The notes beneath the pieces were generated by a model. That model saw only the letters and a list, made by a program, of their open reading frames with translations, did no database searches and was not told the DNA's origin. From positions 1 to 35,303 of the forward strand of contig JAVBRK010000072.1 of the NCBI GenBank assembly GCA_031548005.1: a DNA stretch of 35,303 nucleotides. The letters run 5' to 3'. The position numbers and the translations under genes were made by a program. The stretch is from BNXB01 sp031548005 (lineage in GTDB: Bacteria > Bacteroidota > Bacteroidia > Bacteroidales > Azobacteroidaceae). Of the stretch, positions 7,378-16,400 are shown in pieces (the first letter of the stretch is position 1; each line of letters starts with the position of its first letter).

Positions 7378-8685
7378 TTAAAAAATGGTATAGTCTGTTA
7401 TAATCTTCACTAAAAACAAGGCGGCAATAACATACACAGCGGTAGATACTTCCTTACCTCTGCCCGTAAATACTTTCATCAACACAAAACCCAGCATTCC
7501 GAAAATGATTCCCTGGGCGATACTGTATGCAAACGGCATCATCACGATAGTCAGGAATGCAGGCAATGACTCGGTAAAATCGTTAAAGTTGATTTCCAGT
7601 ACCGAACTCAGCATAAATAATCCAACGATAATGAGGGCCGGAGCAGTAGCCTGAGCAGGCACCAGCAGGAAAATCGGAGCGAAAAACATGGCTAAGCAAA
7701 ATAAGGCGGCAGTGCTGACGGCAGTCAGGCCGGTACGCCCTCCGGAAGCAACTCCGGAAGCGCTTTCGACATATGATGTTACCGTACTGGTTCCGGCAAT
7801 AGCTCCAAAGGTGGTGGCCAAAGCATCGGCAAACAGCGCTTTCTTTACTTTCGGAAAATTTCCTTCCTTATCGATCAACCCGGCTTTGGAAGCTACAGCA
7901 ATCAGCGTACCGATGGTATCGAATAAGTTGACAAACAAAAATGTAAATACAACAATCAGCATATCGAACGTAAAAACCTGTCCCCATTCAAACTTGGCAA
8001 ATACGGGAGACATATCCGGAGGCAGGCTCACTAAATTTCCTTCCGGAAGGTGTGCGACTCCCAGAAAAAGAGCAAATACCGTAGCCGTAAGGATACCGAT
8101 CAGAATCGCCCCATGCACGTTCCGGGCCAGCAACACGGCCGTCACAATCAAACCGAGCAGGGTAACCCAAACCCCTTTATTCGCCAGAGACCCCAAAGTT
8201 ACCAATGTATGTTCGCTGTTTACGATCAGGCCCGAATGCTGAAGACCGATCAGCGTAATAAACAGACCGATACCCACCGGAATCGCCGATTTCAGGACTT
8301 TAGGCATTTTATTGACGATCATTTCCCGCACGTTGAAAAAGGTCAGTATCAAAAAGATAATTCCTTCGATAAATACAGCGGTAAGGGCGAATTGCCAGGA
8401 ATATCCCATCGTCATGACTACTGTCGCCGCGAAAAAGCTGTTCAACCCCATTCCCGGAGCCTGGGCAACCGGAATATTGGCTATGAAAGCCATCAGTAAC
8501 GTTCCCATCACGCTGGCCACAGCCGTAGCCGTAAATAATGCAGCCTTATCCATTCCGGTTTGTCCTAAAATGACCGGATTCACAATCAGAATATAAGACA
8601 TGGTGAGGAATGTGATCAATCCGGCGATCAGTTCTTTCCTGACTGTCGTACCATGTTCATTGAGTTTAAATAATTTTTCTAACAT
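7378..8685 (-). CDS. NCS2-family purine permease (AzgA/PbuG-like)
   Basis: This inner-membrane protein probably imports adenine, guanine or hypoxanthine by proton symport. The N-terminus MLEKLFKLNEHGTTVRKELI and the following GLITFLTMSYILIVNP are characteristic of the AzgA branch of NCS2 transporters. The first conserved motif ANIPVAQAPGMGLNSFF is present, as is GTSTVTSYVESASGVASGGRTGLTA in the middle. About a dozen hydrophobic segments span the ~435 residues, the normal length. I choose the start at 8685 because the upstream gene's stop overlaps it as TGATG, a classic coupling arrangement; the in-frame ATG at 8697 would add four residues (MAVL). It is co-directional with the Tsx-like channel gene. 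Confidence 0.9.
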   Translation of the reverse strand: MLEKLFKLNEHGTTVRKELIAGLITFLTMSYILIVNPVILGQTGMDKAALFTATAVASVMGTLLMAFIANIPVAQAPGMGLNSFFAATVVMTMGYSWQFALTAVFIEGIIFLILTFFNVREMIVNKMPKVLKSAIPVGIGLFITLIGLQHSGLIVNSEHTLVTLGSLANKGVWVTLLGLIVTAVLLARNVHGAILIGILTATVFALFLGVAHLPEGNLVSLPPDMSPVFAKFEWGQVFTFDMLIVVFTFLFVNLFDTIGTLIAVASKAGLIDKEGNFPKVKKALFADALATTFGAIAGTSTVTSYVESASGVASGGRTGLTAVSTAALFCLAMFFAPIFLLVPAQATAPALIIVGLFMLSSVLEINFNDFTESLPAFLTIVMMPFAYSIAQGIIFGMLGFVLMKVFTGRGKEVSTAVYVIAALFLVKIITDYTIF

Positions 8686-9389
8686 CAGAACTGCCATTTA
8701 GCGGCCAGTGTAGGCAAGCAATACACTTTCCGGTCGAAGTAAAAATCACTGCTAATATTAATCTCTGTTCCCACAGCCAGATGCTCTGTTGCATTGAACC
8801 AGAATTGCGGCTGGGTGTATAAAATAAGTTTTTTATCGCCCTCTCCGGTAACCCGGTCTTTATTCTCTGTCCAAAGATCCATGAAACCGCACATACTTAA
8901 TTTATTATTAAGCAAATTACAATTCCAGGTAACTGTCCATTGGATGTCGTTACTGGTTTTTTCAAAAGCATTGCATTTGTAAGCCACATAAGTACTCATA
9001 AACGCTTTCCCGAGAACAAACGGATAAGAAGCCCCCAACAGGTAGGCATTCGGAATGGCTCCGGACACCCCTTCTACAAGCCCACCATTATACTCTAAGT
9101 GAGCCATCACCGGAGCTTTCCAGAACTTCAGGTCGCGGGCAATTTCCCAATAAGCCATATTGACGCTTCCTTTATTTCCGGCATAACTCATGTCGATGAA
9201 ACAAAAAGTAGATCCCCACTTGTCTGGTTTAAACATTTCCACCGTGGAATAAAAATAATTTTTACCGGGATCGGGAGCATCTCCCGGAACAAGTCCATGC
9301 CAGGGGGCGAAATGAAGCTGGACGTTTTGCGCAGTTATACCTGCAAACCAAGGTAAACAAAACAAAAACAGGAATAATTTTTTTCTCAT
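8685..9389 (-). CDS. DUF5020-family outer-membrane channel, Tsx-like
   Basis: This 234-residue protein has a signal peptide (MRKKLFLFLFCLPWFAGITAQ) and then alternating aromatic beta-strands ending in LAAKWQF, a C-terminal Phe typical of outer-membrane barrels. The early mature segment (VQLHFAPWHGL) and the alternation of short strands match the DUF5020 group, which is related to the nucleoside-specific channel Tsx. Its stop codon overlaps the start of the purine permease gene (TGATG), so the two are probably co-translated. The inferred job is to let nucleosides or nucleobases across the outer membrane for the permease to take in. It lies 29 bp after dnaG on the same strand, with no clear promoter in the gap. 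Confidence 0.78.
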   Translation of the reverse strand: MRKKLFLFLFCLPWFAGITAQNVQLHFAPWHGLVPGDAPDPGKNYFYSTVEMFKPDKWGSTFCFIDMSYAGNKGSVNMAYWEIARDLKFWKAPVMAHLEYNGGLVEGVSGAIPNAYLLGASYPFVLGKAFMSTYVAYKCNAFEKTSNDIQWTVTWNCNLLNNKLSMCGFMDLWTENKDRVTGEGDKKLILYTQPQFWFNATEHLAVGTEINISSDFYFDRKVYCLPTLAAKWQF

Positions 9390-9418
9390 ACAGTTAATTT
9401 TACAGATTAATAGGCTAT

Positions 9419-11419
9419 TTAAATTTTTAAGATGATTCGTTCTCCCAAATGCTTGGACAGTATCTTTTTAGACTCCTTCCAAAGTTCGGAAAGTTCCGAC
9501 ATCAGTTGAGCTGAATATTCGGAATTTCCCTGTTCCTCAGCTTTCTTGATTTTATAGTTCAACTCGTCCATTTGCTTCTTTAAAATGGCATCCTTGTAGT
9601 TCAGCACCTCATAAGGAACTAATTCCATCAATTTCTCGGATTCCTCCTCTACCTTCTGAAATTTCGAATGGATCTTACTCAGTGGATACTTATCGCTGGC
9701 CAGATCGACCGACAGGCGGCTGACTTCCGGATCCGGGTGGCTCAGGAAATAACGTTCTGCTACAAACCCCTCCTGTTTACACCGTTCACAGGCCTCCAAA
9801 AGGATCTGCCGGTGCATGGGATGTTCAAACTCCAGATCATCTTGTTGCAGGTCCCGGACAATATATTCTGCAACCGTTACTGGGATTTGCTCTGTTTTCT
9901 CCTCATTCTCTGCTGTGTACAAAATCCGTTCGCCATATCTCACCACATAATGCAATATCGCCTTTTCAAAACGCGAAAAATAATACTCCGGCCTGATATT
10001 TACAGAGTCGGTAATCGATTCCGTTTCGCCGGTAGCAGCAACAGCAGGATCTTCTTCATAGCCGGAAACATCGCTGGCAACCTGCTGCTCGCTGGCTTTC
10101 AATCTTTGAGCCGCCAGCTCTTTCCGTTTCTGGACAACGGCCCGGAGCAAAATCCGCTCATCGGTATCCAGCAACAGGGAGCACTCCTTGATGTAGACCG
10201 AACGGGTGATTTCTTCAGAAATCAATGCAACCGTATTGACAATTTCATTGATCAGTTGCGCTTTTTTAATGGGGTCATTACCAGCTTCTTCAATCAGCAA
10301 TCCGGTTTTGAATTTTACAAAATCGGCTTCGTTTTTCTGAATATAATCGATGAATGAGCTGGCATTCTGTTTCCGGGCAAAAGAATCAGGGTCTTCTCCT
10401 GCGGGAAGCAGTACGACCTTAATATTCAATCCGGCTTCCAGTAACAGATCGATCCCTCTCAACGCCGCTTTGATCCCGGCTGCATCCCCGTCGTAGAGTA
10501 CAGTCACGTTATTGGTAAAACGCAGGATCAACCGGATTTGTCCCTGTGTCAGAGCGGTTCCCGAAGATGCCACGACATTTTCAATGCCGGCCTGATGCAT
10601 CGAAATCACGTCGGTATATCCCTCCACTAAAAAACAGCGGTCGTGTTTGACAATCGCCTGGCGGGCAAGATAAATCCCGTACAACTCATTTCCTTTGTGG
10701 TAAATCGGACTTTCGGGCGAATTGACATATTTAGCGGTCTTTTCGTCTTTTTTCAGAATCCGGCCTCCGAATGCCACCACTTTTCCAGCCAGCGAGTGTA
10801 CCGGAAAAATAACACGTCCGCGGAAACGGTCGGCCGTATAACCATCTTCACGGACAATGGCCAATCCCGTTTTTTCAAGGTATTCTTTCTTATATCCGGC
10901 TTTCAGAGCTTCTTTTGTAAATGCGTCCCGTTCTTCGAGAGCATACCCTAATTGGAATTTCCGGATAATATCTTCGCGGAATCCACGCTCTCTGAAGTAA
11001 GAAAGACCAATCGTTTTTCCTTCCAGGTGGTCAAAAAGATTGGATGAAAATATTTTTTGAGCAAAGCCATTGAGGATGAACATACTCTCTCGTTCTCCCT
11101 GAGCGAGTTTCTGTTCGTCGGTCAATTCCACTTCTTTCACATCGATTCCATACTTCTTTGCCAGGTATTTCAGGGCCTCATGGAAAGTCAGTTGCTCGTG
11201 TTTCATCACAAAATGAACCGGGGCTCCGCCTTCTCCGCAAGCAAAACATTTACAGATATTTTTAGCAGGAGATACGTAAAATGAAGGTGTTTTATCTTCG
11301 TGAAACGGGCATAGACCAACATAATTCACCCCGCGCTTGCGTAGTGTCACAAAATCAGAAACAACATCTACGATCTGAGATGCCGACTGAATTCGTTCTA
11401 TAGTAAGCTGATCTATCAT
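9419..11419 (-). CDS. dnaG: DNA primase DnaG
   Basis: Primase lays down RNA primers at the replication fork. The N-terminal CHC2 zinc finger is complete: C37 and H40 (LCPFHEDKTPSF), then C58 and C61 (CKCFACGEGG). The central core follows, with the RFRGRVIFPV region near residue 200. The Toprim domain has E266 (LVEGYTDVISM) and D310/D312 (LYDGDAAG), the metal-binding acidic residues. The C-terminal ~200 residues are helical, as expected for the DnaB-binding part. Length 666 is normal for the phylum. A consensus-like promoter lies just upstream, giving a very short leader. The channel and permease genes lie downstream on the same strand. Confidence 0.97.
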   Translation of the reverse strand: MIDQLTIERIQSASQIVDVVSDFVTLRKRGVNYVGLCPFHEDKTPSFYVSPAKNICKCFACGEGGAPVHFVMKHEQLTFHEALKYLAKKYGIDVKEVELTDEQKLAQGERESMFILNGFAQKIFSSNLFDHLEGKTIGLSYFRERGFREDIIRKFQLGYALEERDAFTKEALKAGYKKEYLEKTGLAIVREDGYTADRFRGRVIFPVHSLAGKVVAFGGRILKKDEKTAKYVNSPESPIYHKGNELYGIYLARQAIVKHDRCFLVEGYTDVISMHQAGIENVVASSGTALTQGQIRLILRFTNNVTVLYDGDAAGIKAALRGIDLLLEAGLNIKVVLLPAGEDPDSFARKQNASSFIDYIQKNEADFVKFKTGLLIEEAGNDPIKKAQLINEIVNTVALISEEITRSVYIKECSLLLDTDERILLRAVVQKRKELAAQRLKASEQQVASDVSGYEEDPAVAATGETESITDSVNIRPEYYFSRFEKAILHYVVRYGERILYTAENEEKTEQIPVTVAEYIVRDLQQDDLEFEHPMHRQILLEACERCKQEGFVAERYFLSHPDPEVSRLSVDLASDKYPLSKIHSKFQKVEEESEKLMELVPYEVLNYKDAILKKQMDELNYKIKKAEEQGNSEYSAQLMSELSELWKESKKILSKHLGERIILKI

Positions 11420-11427
11420 GAAGAATG

Positions 11428-11458
11428 CAAAGGTAGTTATTTTCTAAAAGTAATGAAA
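11428..11458 (-). promoter_or_regulatory. Promoter for dnaG (TTTC-N19-TACCTTTG)
   Basis: On the minus strand TACCTTTG (11435 to 11428) matches the Bacteroides -7 consensus TAnnTTTG exactly, and TTTC (11458 to 11455) is 3 of 4 for the -33 TTTG box at the canonical 19 bp spacing. The ATG is only 8 bp beyond the -7 box, so the transcript would be nearly leaderless. Confidence 0.65.
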
Positions 11459-11471
11459 AAAATATTTTTTG

Positions 11472-11479
11472 TACTTTTG
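11472..11479 (+). promoter_or_regulatory. -7 box for the sigma factor gene (TACTTTTG)
   Basis: Exact match to TAnnTTTG, 41 bp before the ATG at 11521, in the divergent interval with dnaG. No convincing -33 TTTG is found at 19-21 bp. Confidence 0.5.
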
Positions 11480-11520
11480 TCCGGAGATGTCTGTAATGGG
11501 TCGGTAAAATTAAAATATGA

Positions 11521-12041
11521 ATGTTTACTAAATCCGGTTTCGAAAAATTATTCAAAGAGAACTATCCACGATTATTCAGGATAGTGCGGGCTTATTTCAA
11601 CAACGACATCTCCGATGAAATTGTTTGCGAAACATTTGTCAAAATATGGGACAATCAGAACCGGATACAAATAAAATCTTCCTGGGAGGATTATCTGACT
11701 AAAGCTGTTACAAATACCTGCATCGATTATTACCGCAAAGAACAAACCCGGAAGAATTATTAGTTCAGATCGATGCAGACTACATTGTATGCAATTCATT
11801 GGCCGATCTGGGGATGAACCCGCTCGACGCTTTAGCTGCCAGAGAAGAAGAAAAAATAATCCTGGAGGCAATCGCAGAGCTTCCGCCCAAATACCAGAAA
11901 ACAATTATTCTCATCCGGCTGAATGGACTTTCTTATGAAGAAACCGCACAAAAACTGGGGGTCAGTAAAAATACCATCAAATCGAACCTGAGGGATGCAC
12001 TCAGCATCCTGAAAAATAAGTTAAATCATCATTTTTCCTGA
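11521..12041 (+). pseudogene. FecI-type ECF sigma factor, frameshifted between regions 2 and 4
   Basis: Two consecutive frames together make one ECF sigma factor. Bases 11521-11763 (80 codons) encode region 2: FEKLFKENYPRLFRIVRAYF, then ISDEIVCETFVKIWDN and CIDYYRKEQTRKNY, then TAG. Bases 11799-12041, in another frame, encode region 4: IAELPPKYQKTIILIRLNGL, then SYEETAQKLGVSKNTIKSNL, a helix-turn-helix. The second frame is open back through 11730. Adding one base near TATTAG (11758-11763), for example TATTTAG, would give KNY-LVQIDADYIV and restore a ~174-residue protein of normal length. I therefore read it as a 1-base deletion or a sequence error. It sits directly before FecR and SusC, the usual place for the sigma factor controlling such a locus. 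Confidence 0.85.
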
Positions 12042-12094
12042 GTTCCACCCACCCTTTTAAAAAATTTATCCGTCTTTAATAATAGTTAACACTT

Positions 12095-13261
12095 ATGACG
12101 CAGATTCAACAACACAGACTGAAAGCCCTGACTTCAAAATTTTTTGAGCAGGGATTGACCTCAAAGGAACGCGAAGAATTATTGGGATTTTTTCGTGACC
12201 AGGAGAATTTGTCTGATTTCAGGAAAGAATATTTTCTCCGGACACTGGAAGCTCCCGGCGATGACCAGATAGAAGCTTCCTGGCAGAAAGTGCAAGATCA
12301 GATTAGCAACAAAAATCCGGAATATGCCTCTGAAAAGAGAAATACGATAACGATCTGGACGCGAATCCGCCCTGTTGCGGTTGCGGTCGTCGCATTTGCA
12401 CTGGGTGCTGCGGCTTGTTATTTCTTCGCTTTCAACCTCAAAAACCCAACCCTGACCGAACCAATTAACACCCTCGTCAGCAACACATTGAATCTCAGCA
12501 ATAAAATTACGGCGCCTTTAGGTTCCATGACTAAGATCGAGCTTCCCGACGGCAGCCAGGTAACCTTAAATGCCGGCAGCACACTCGAATATAACATGGA
12601 TTACGGTCTCGACTGCAGAAAAGTAAAACTGGAAGGGGAAGCTTATTTTAAAGTCGCAAAAAAAGACAGTTGCCTTTTTACAGTTATGGCAAAGGATGCC
12701 GCAATCAATGCCTTAGGAACTGAATTCAATGTGAAAGCCTATCCCGATGAATCATTTGTTCAGACAACATTGGTCAACGGATCGGTCAGTATCAATCCAA
12801 ATATAAATTCTACAGATCTGAAAAAAGAAATCCTGCTTCAACCAAGCCAGATGCTAACCATCCGGAAAGAATTCGGAAAAGAGGAATTACAACAAAAAAA
12901 TAAACGACCGGCTCTGAAAAATACTCCGGAGGAGAAAAATCCGGAAGGAGAAATTATACAAAAAGCGGTAGTCGATCCGGCGCTCTACACCTCCTGGAAA
13001 GATCCCCGTTGGATTATCCAGGAAGAAGAACTGGAAAGTCTGGCCCAGAAACTACAACGACGCTACGATGTTAATGTAGTGATTGCGAGCCCTGTACTCA
13101 AGAAATACAAATTCAGCGGAATTTTGGAAGACGAAACCCTGGAACAGGTTATGGATATTATGAAAAGTATTGCTCCGATCAACTATTATATCGACAAGAA
13201 AACAGTGGTATTAGCAGTTAATCCGGATCAACGGAAAGTATTTGAGAAATCGATGAATTAA
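12095..13261 (+). CDS. FecR-type anti-sigma factor
   Basis: This inner-membrane regulator normally holds the FecI-type sigma factor inactive, or assists it, until the outer-membrane SusC signals. The N-terminal ~85 residues are cytoplasmic. One membrane segment follows (VAVAVVAFALGAAACYFFAF, about residues 90-112). The periplasmic FecR domain carries TKIELPDGSQVTLNAGSTLE and INALGTEFNVKAY. The C-terminal part (LESLAQKLQRRYDVNVV to INYYIDKKTVVLA) is the STN-like/DUF4974 module. Length 388 is typical. It lies 53 bp after the broken sigma gene, and SusC follows after 153 bp. With the sigma factor disrupted, its partner may be missing. Confidence 0.92.
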   Translation: MTQIQQHRLKALTSKFFEQGLTSKEREELLGFFRDQENLSDFRKEYFLRTLEAPGDDQIEASWQKVQDQISNKNPEYASEKRNTITIWTRIRPVAVAVVAFALGAAACYFFAFNLKNPTLTEPINTLVSNTLNLSNKITAPLGSMTKIELPDGSQVTLNAGSTLEYNMDYGLDCRKVKLEGEAYFKVAKKDSCLFTVMAKDAAINALGTEFNVKAYPDESFVQTTLVNGSVSINPNINSTDLKKEILLQPSQMLTIRKEFGKEELQQKNKRPALKNTPEEKNPEGEIIQKAVVDPALYTSWKDPRWIIQEEELESLAQKLQRRYDVNVVIASPVLKKYKFSGILEDETLEQVMDIMKSIAPINYYIDKKTVVLAVNPDQRKVFEKSMN

Positions 13262-13313
13262 ATTATAAAATTTAATATTTCGCCTATGGTCTAAAAGTAG
13301 AAAATCACAAAAA

Positions 13314-13341
13314 ACCGGAAAATGCGGTAACATTTTCCGGT
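13314..13341. repeat. 11 bp perfect inverted repeat between FecR and SusC genes
   Basis: Bases 13314-13324 (ACCGGAAAATG) pair perfectly with 13331-13341 around a 6-base loop CGGTAA. No T tract follows, so it is not a standard terminator. It lies 74 bp before the SusC start, where an ECF-sigma promoter or a leader structure would be expected. Confidence 0.7.
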
Positions 13342-13414
13342 AAATTCAAATTGCAATTTAAGTGTTACGACTCTAATGTAACTATCTAAAAACAATCTAA
13401 ATTATTACAAAGGT

Positions 13415-16400
13415 ATGAAAAAATTACATGCAGGGAAAGCCATGCAGATTAAAATGGTTGCCAAATGGTTCATTTTTTTCATTTTCTACGCTTTTACCCA
13501 AACTGCACTGGCAACGCAGGCAATCTCACAAACAGCTGTGAACCTTAAACTTAGCAACACTGAGATTAAGAATGTTATCAAATCCATCGAGAAACAAACC
13601 GACTACCGGTTCTTCTACACGGAAGGATTGAGCGACATGAACCAAAAGGTATCTGTTAATGCTGAAAACGAAAGTGTAGAACAGGTGCTGAATGAAGTGC
13701 TCTCCTCTACCAAACTGGGCTATCGTGTAAATAACAACAAGACGATCGTTATCGCTCCAAAAGAAACCCTGCAACAACAGGGCAAGGTCAGCGGCATCGT
13801 GACTGACGAGAACGGAGAGCCCCTGGCTGGTGTCAGTGTTACAATCAAAGGTACTTCCACAGGTGTGGCTACAGACATCGACGGCCGCTACACGCTGAAT
13901 TTACAGAATACCGATCCGATTTTGGTATTCTCTTATCTCGGGTATGCATCAACCGAAGTCAGAGTCGGTACCCAAACCACCATCGACATCCGGATGAAAG
14001 AAGACGCCCAACTGTTAGACGAAGTCGTAGTGGTCGGTTACGGTACCCAAAAGAAAGCGAACTTAACCGGATCCGTATCGACCATCAATTCTGAAAAAGT
14101 CGAGAGCCGTCCGGTACCCAACCTTTCCACTTCTTTATCAGGATTAGCTGCCGGGGTAACCGTAAGGCAAAGTTCGGGAAATCCCGGATCTGACGGGGCT
14201 TCCATCCGTATCCGCGGAGCAGGGACATTCAACAATGACTACCGGGGACCGATGGTGATTATCGATGGAGCGCAAGGAAGCATGGACTCTGTAAACCCAG
14301 ACGACGTAGAATCGATTTCCGTATTGAAAGATGCGGCTTCCGCCGCTATTTACGGATCCCGCGCTGCCAACGGCGTGATTCTGATCACCACCAAAAGGGG
14401 GAAAACAGAGGCGATGCCGCGAATCACTTACACCGGTATCGTTTCTTCGGAAGAACCGGCTGGCAAATATAACTTTATCACGGACTACGCCGATTACATG
14501 GAAATGTTCAACCGCGCTCAGCGGAACGTGAATTTTGCAGAACGTTACAGCCAGGGAACAATCGATAGCTGGCGAGCGGCAGCCAAAAATCCGGGTAGTA
14601 CAGACAACGAATGGGGGATTCCAAATTCTTTAGCTTATCCGAATACCGACTGGTTCGACGCCCTGTTTCAGAATCAACTCTATCAAAAGCATAACCTGTC
14701 GGTCACCGGAGGAAGTAAAAATTCCAACTACCTGCTCTCTCTTATGTACATGGATAATCCGGGAACCATGGAAAATACAGGATTAAAACGCTACCAGTTC
14801 CGGATAAATGCAGAAACCAAAGTGAGCGGATTCCTGAAACTGGGAACGCAAACTTATGCTATGAGACAGGATAAACAGCCCGGCAACGAGAACGGCGCTT
14901 TCACTTATCTGTTTCAGACGGTGCCGGGAATGACCCCCGTACACAACGGAAAATTCGGATATCCGGAAGCAGCAGAAGAAGATGGTACTGCCAATAACCT
15001 GTTGTGGTTCCTGCACAATACCGGCGGAATGAAAAACACGACACGGATCAATACCACCTGGTATGCCGGTGCGGATATTTACAAAGGACTAACTGCTGAC
15101 TTGCGTTTCAACTATCAGGATTATCGCTATGAAAATAACTCCTATTCCCAATCGAACGATATGTACAGCTTCCGTACCGATAAAATTATGAGATACGGAA
15201 CCACCCTGAAAGATGCGACTGTAGGATATGATTCCGATCATTCTTTCGAATACACGGCGCAAGCCATGCTGAATTACATGCGGGATTTCGGAGACCACAG
15301 TATCAGCGCCCTGTTCGGATACGAGCAATACTATTACGACATGAATGAGCTCAACGTACAAAGTAAGGGGCTGATGGATTTCTCCATTACAGACATCGGC
15401 ACGGCAACAGAAATGGTACGTATCTGGGGTGGTCTGGATCCGAATGACAGTTCAAAACAAAAAGATACCGGAGGTGAATACGATTACGGAATGATTTCCT
15501 GGCTCGGACGTTTGAACTATGCTTACAAAAGTAAATACCTTTTTGAAGCCAATTTCCGCCGGGACGCTTCTTCCCGCTTTTCTCCGGACAACCGTTGGGG
15601 AACTTTCCCTTCTTTCTCCGGGGCCTGGCGCATTTCGGAGGAATCTTTCATGCAAAATTCGTCGATCGATAACCTGAAATTACGCGCTTCCTGGGGTAAA
15701 TTAGGAAATACGACCGGAGGTTATTACGACTGGCAGGCAGCTTATGTCAAGCAGAATACTTCTATGGGAGGATTGATTTACAATGGCTTGGCCCAGAGTA
15801 AGCTGGCAAATCCACTGTTAAGCTGGGAGAATGTTACGGCTACAGGTATCGGTTTAGACGCTTCTTTCCTGAAGCAACGACTCAATATCGAACTTGATTA
15901 TTACGATCGGTTAACGGAAGGAATTATCACGTCTCCGTCTATTTACCTGACCATGGGAACAGTAGGCGCTCCTTCCAAAAACACCTCAGACATGAGAAAT
16001 CAGGGTGTCGAAGTAAGTATTGGCTGGAACGACAAAATCCAGGATTTCCGTTACTCCGTTTCTGCAAATTTTTCCTATAATCAGAATAAAATCGTCTCTT
16101 ACTTAGGAAAGGTACAGGAAGGTTTTGTAGATGAAAACGGAAAACAGGTCTATAAAAGCAACATCGGGGAGACAGCGTCTATCGACGGAACAAAAATACG
16201 TACCGAAGGACACATGATCGACGAGTTTTATATCCGTACCCGGTATGCAGGCGACGGAACTTATAAAAACACCGACGGCTCTGTCAATCCCCAGGGAGGC
16301 CCCAAAGATGGAATGATCCGGACTCCGGAAGACATGCAATGGATCAAGGACATGCAGGCTGCCGGTTATACTTTCGGCATCAATACGGTCAACAAAACCG

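Noticed and set aside
11740..11763. Programmed frameshift as the explanation for the split sigma factor
   Set aside because: Unlike the IS630 A8 site, no X-XXY-YYZ heptamer is in the right register (the codons are CAA ACC CGG AAG AAT TAT TAG), so mutation or sequence error is the simpler reading. Kept only as a remote possibility.
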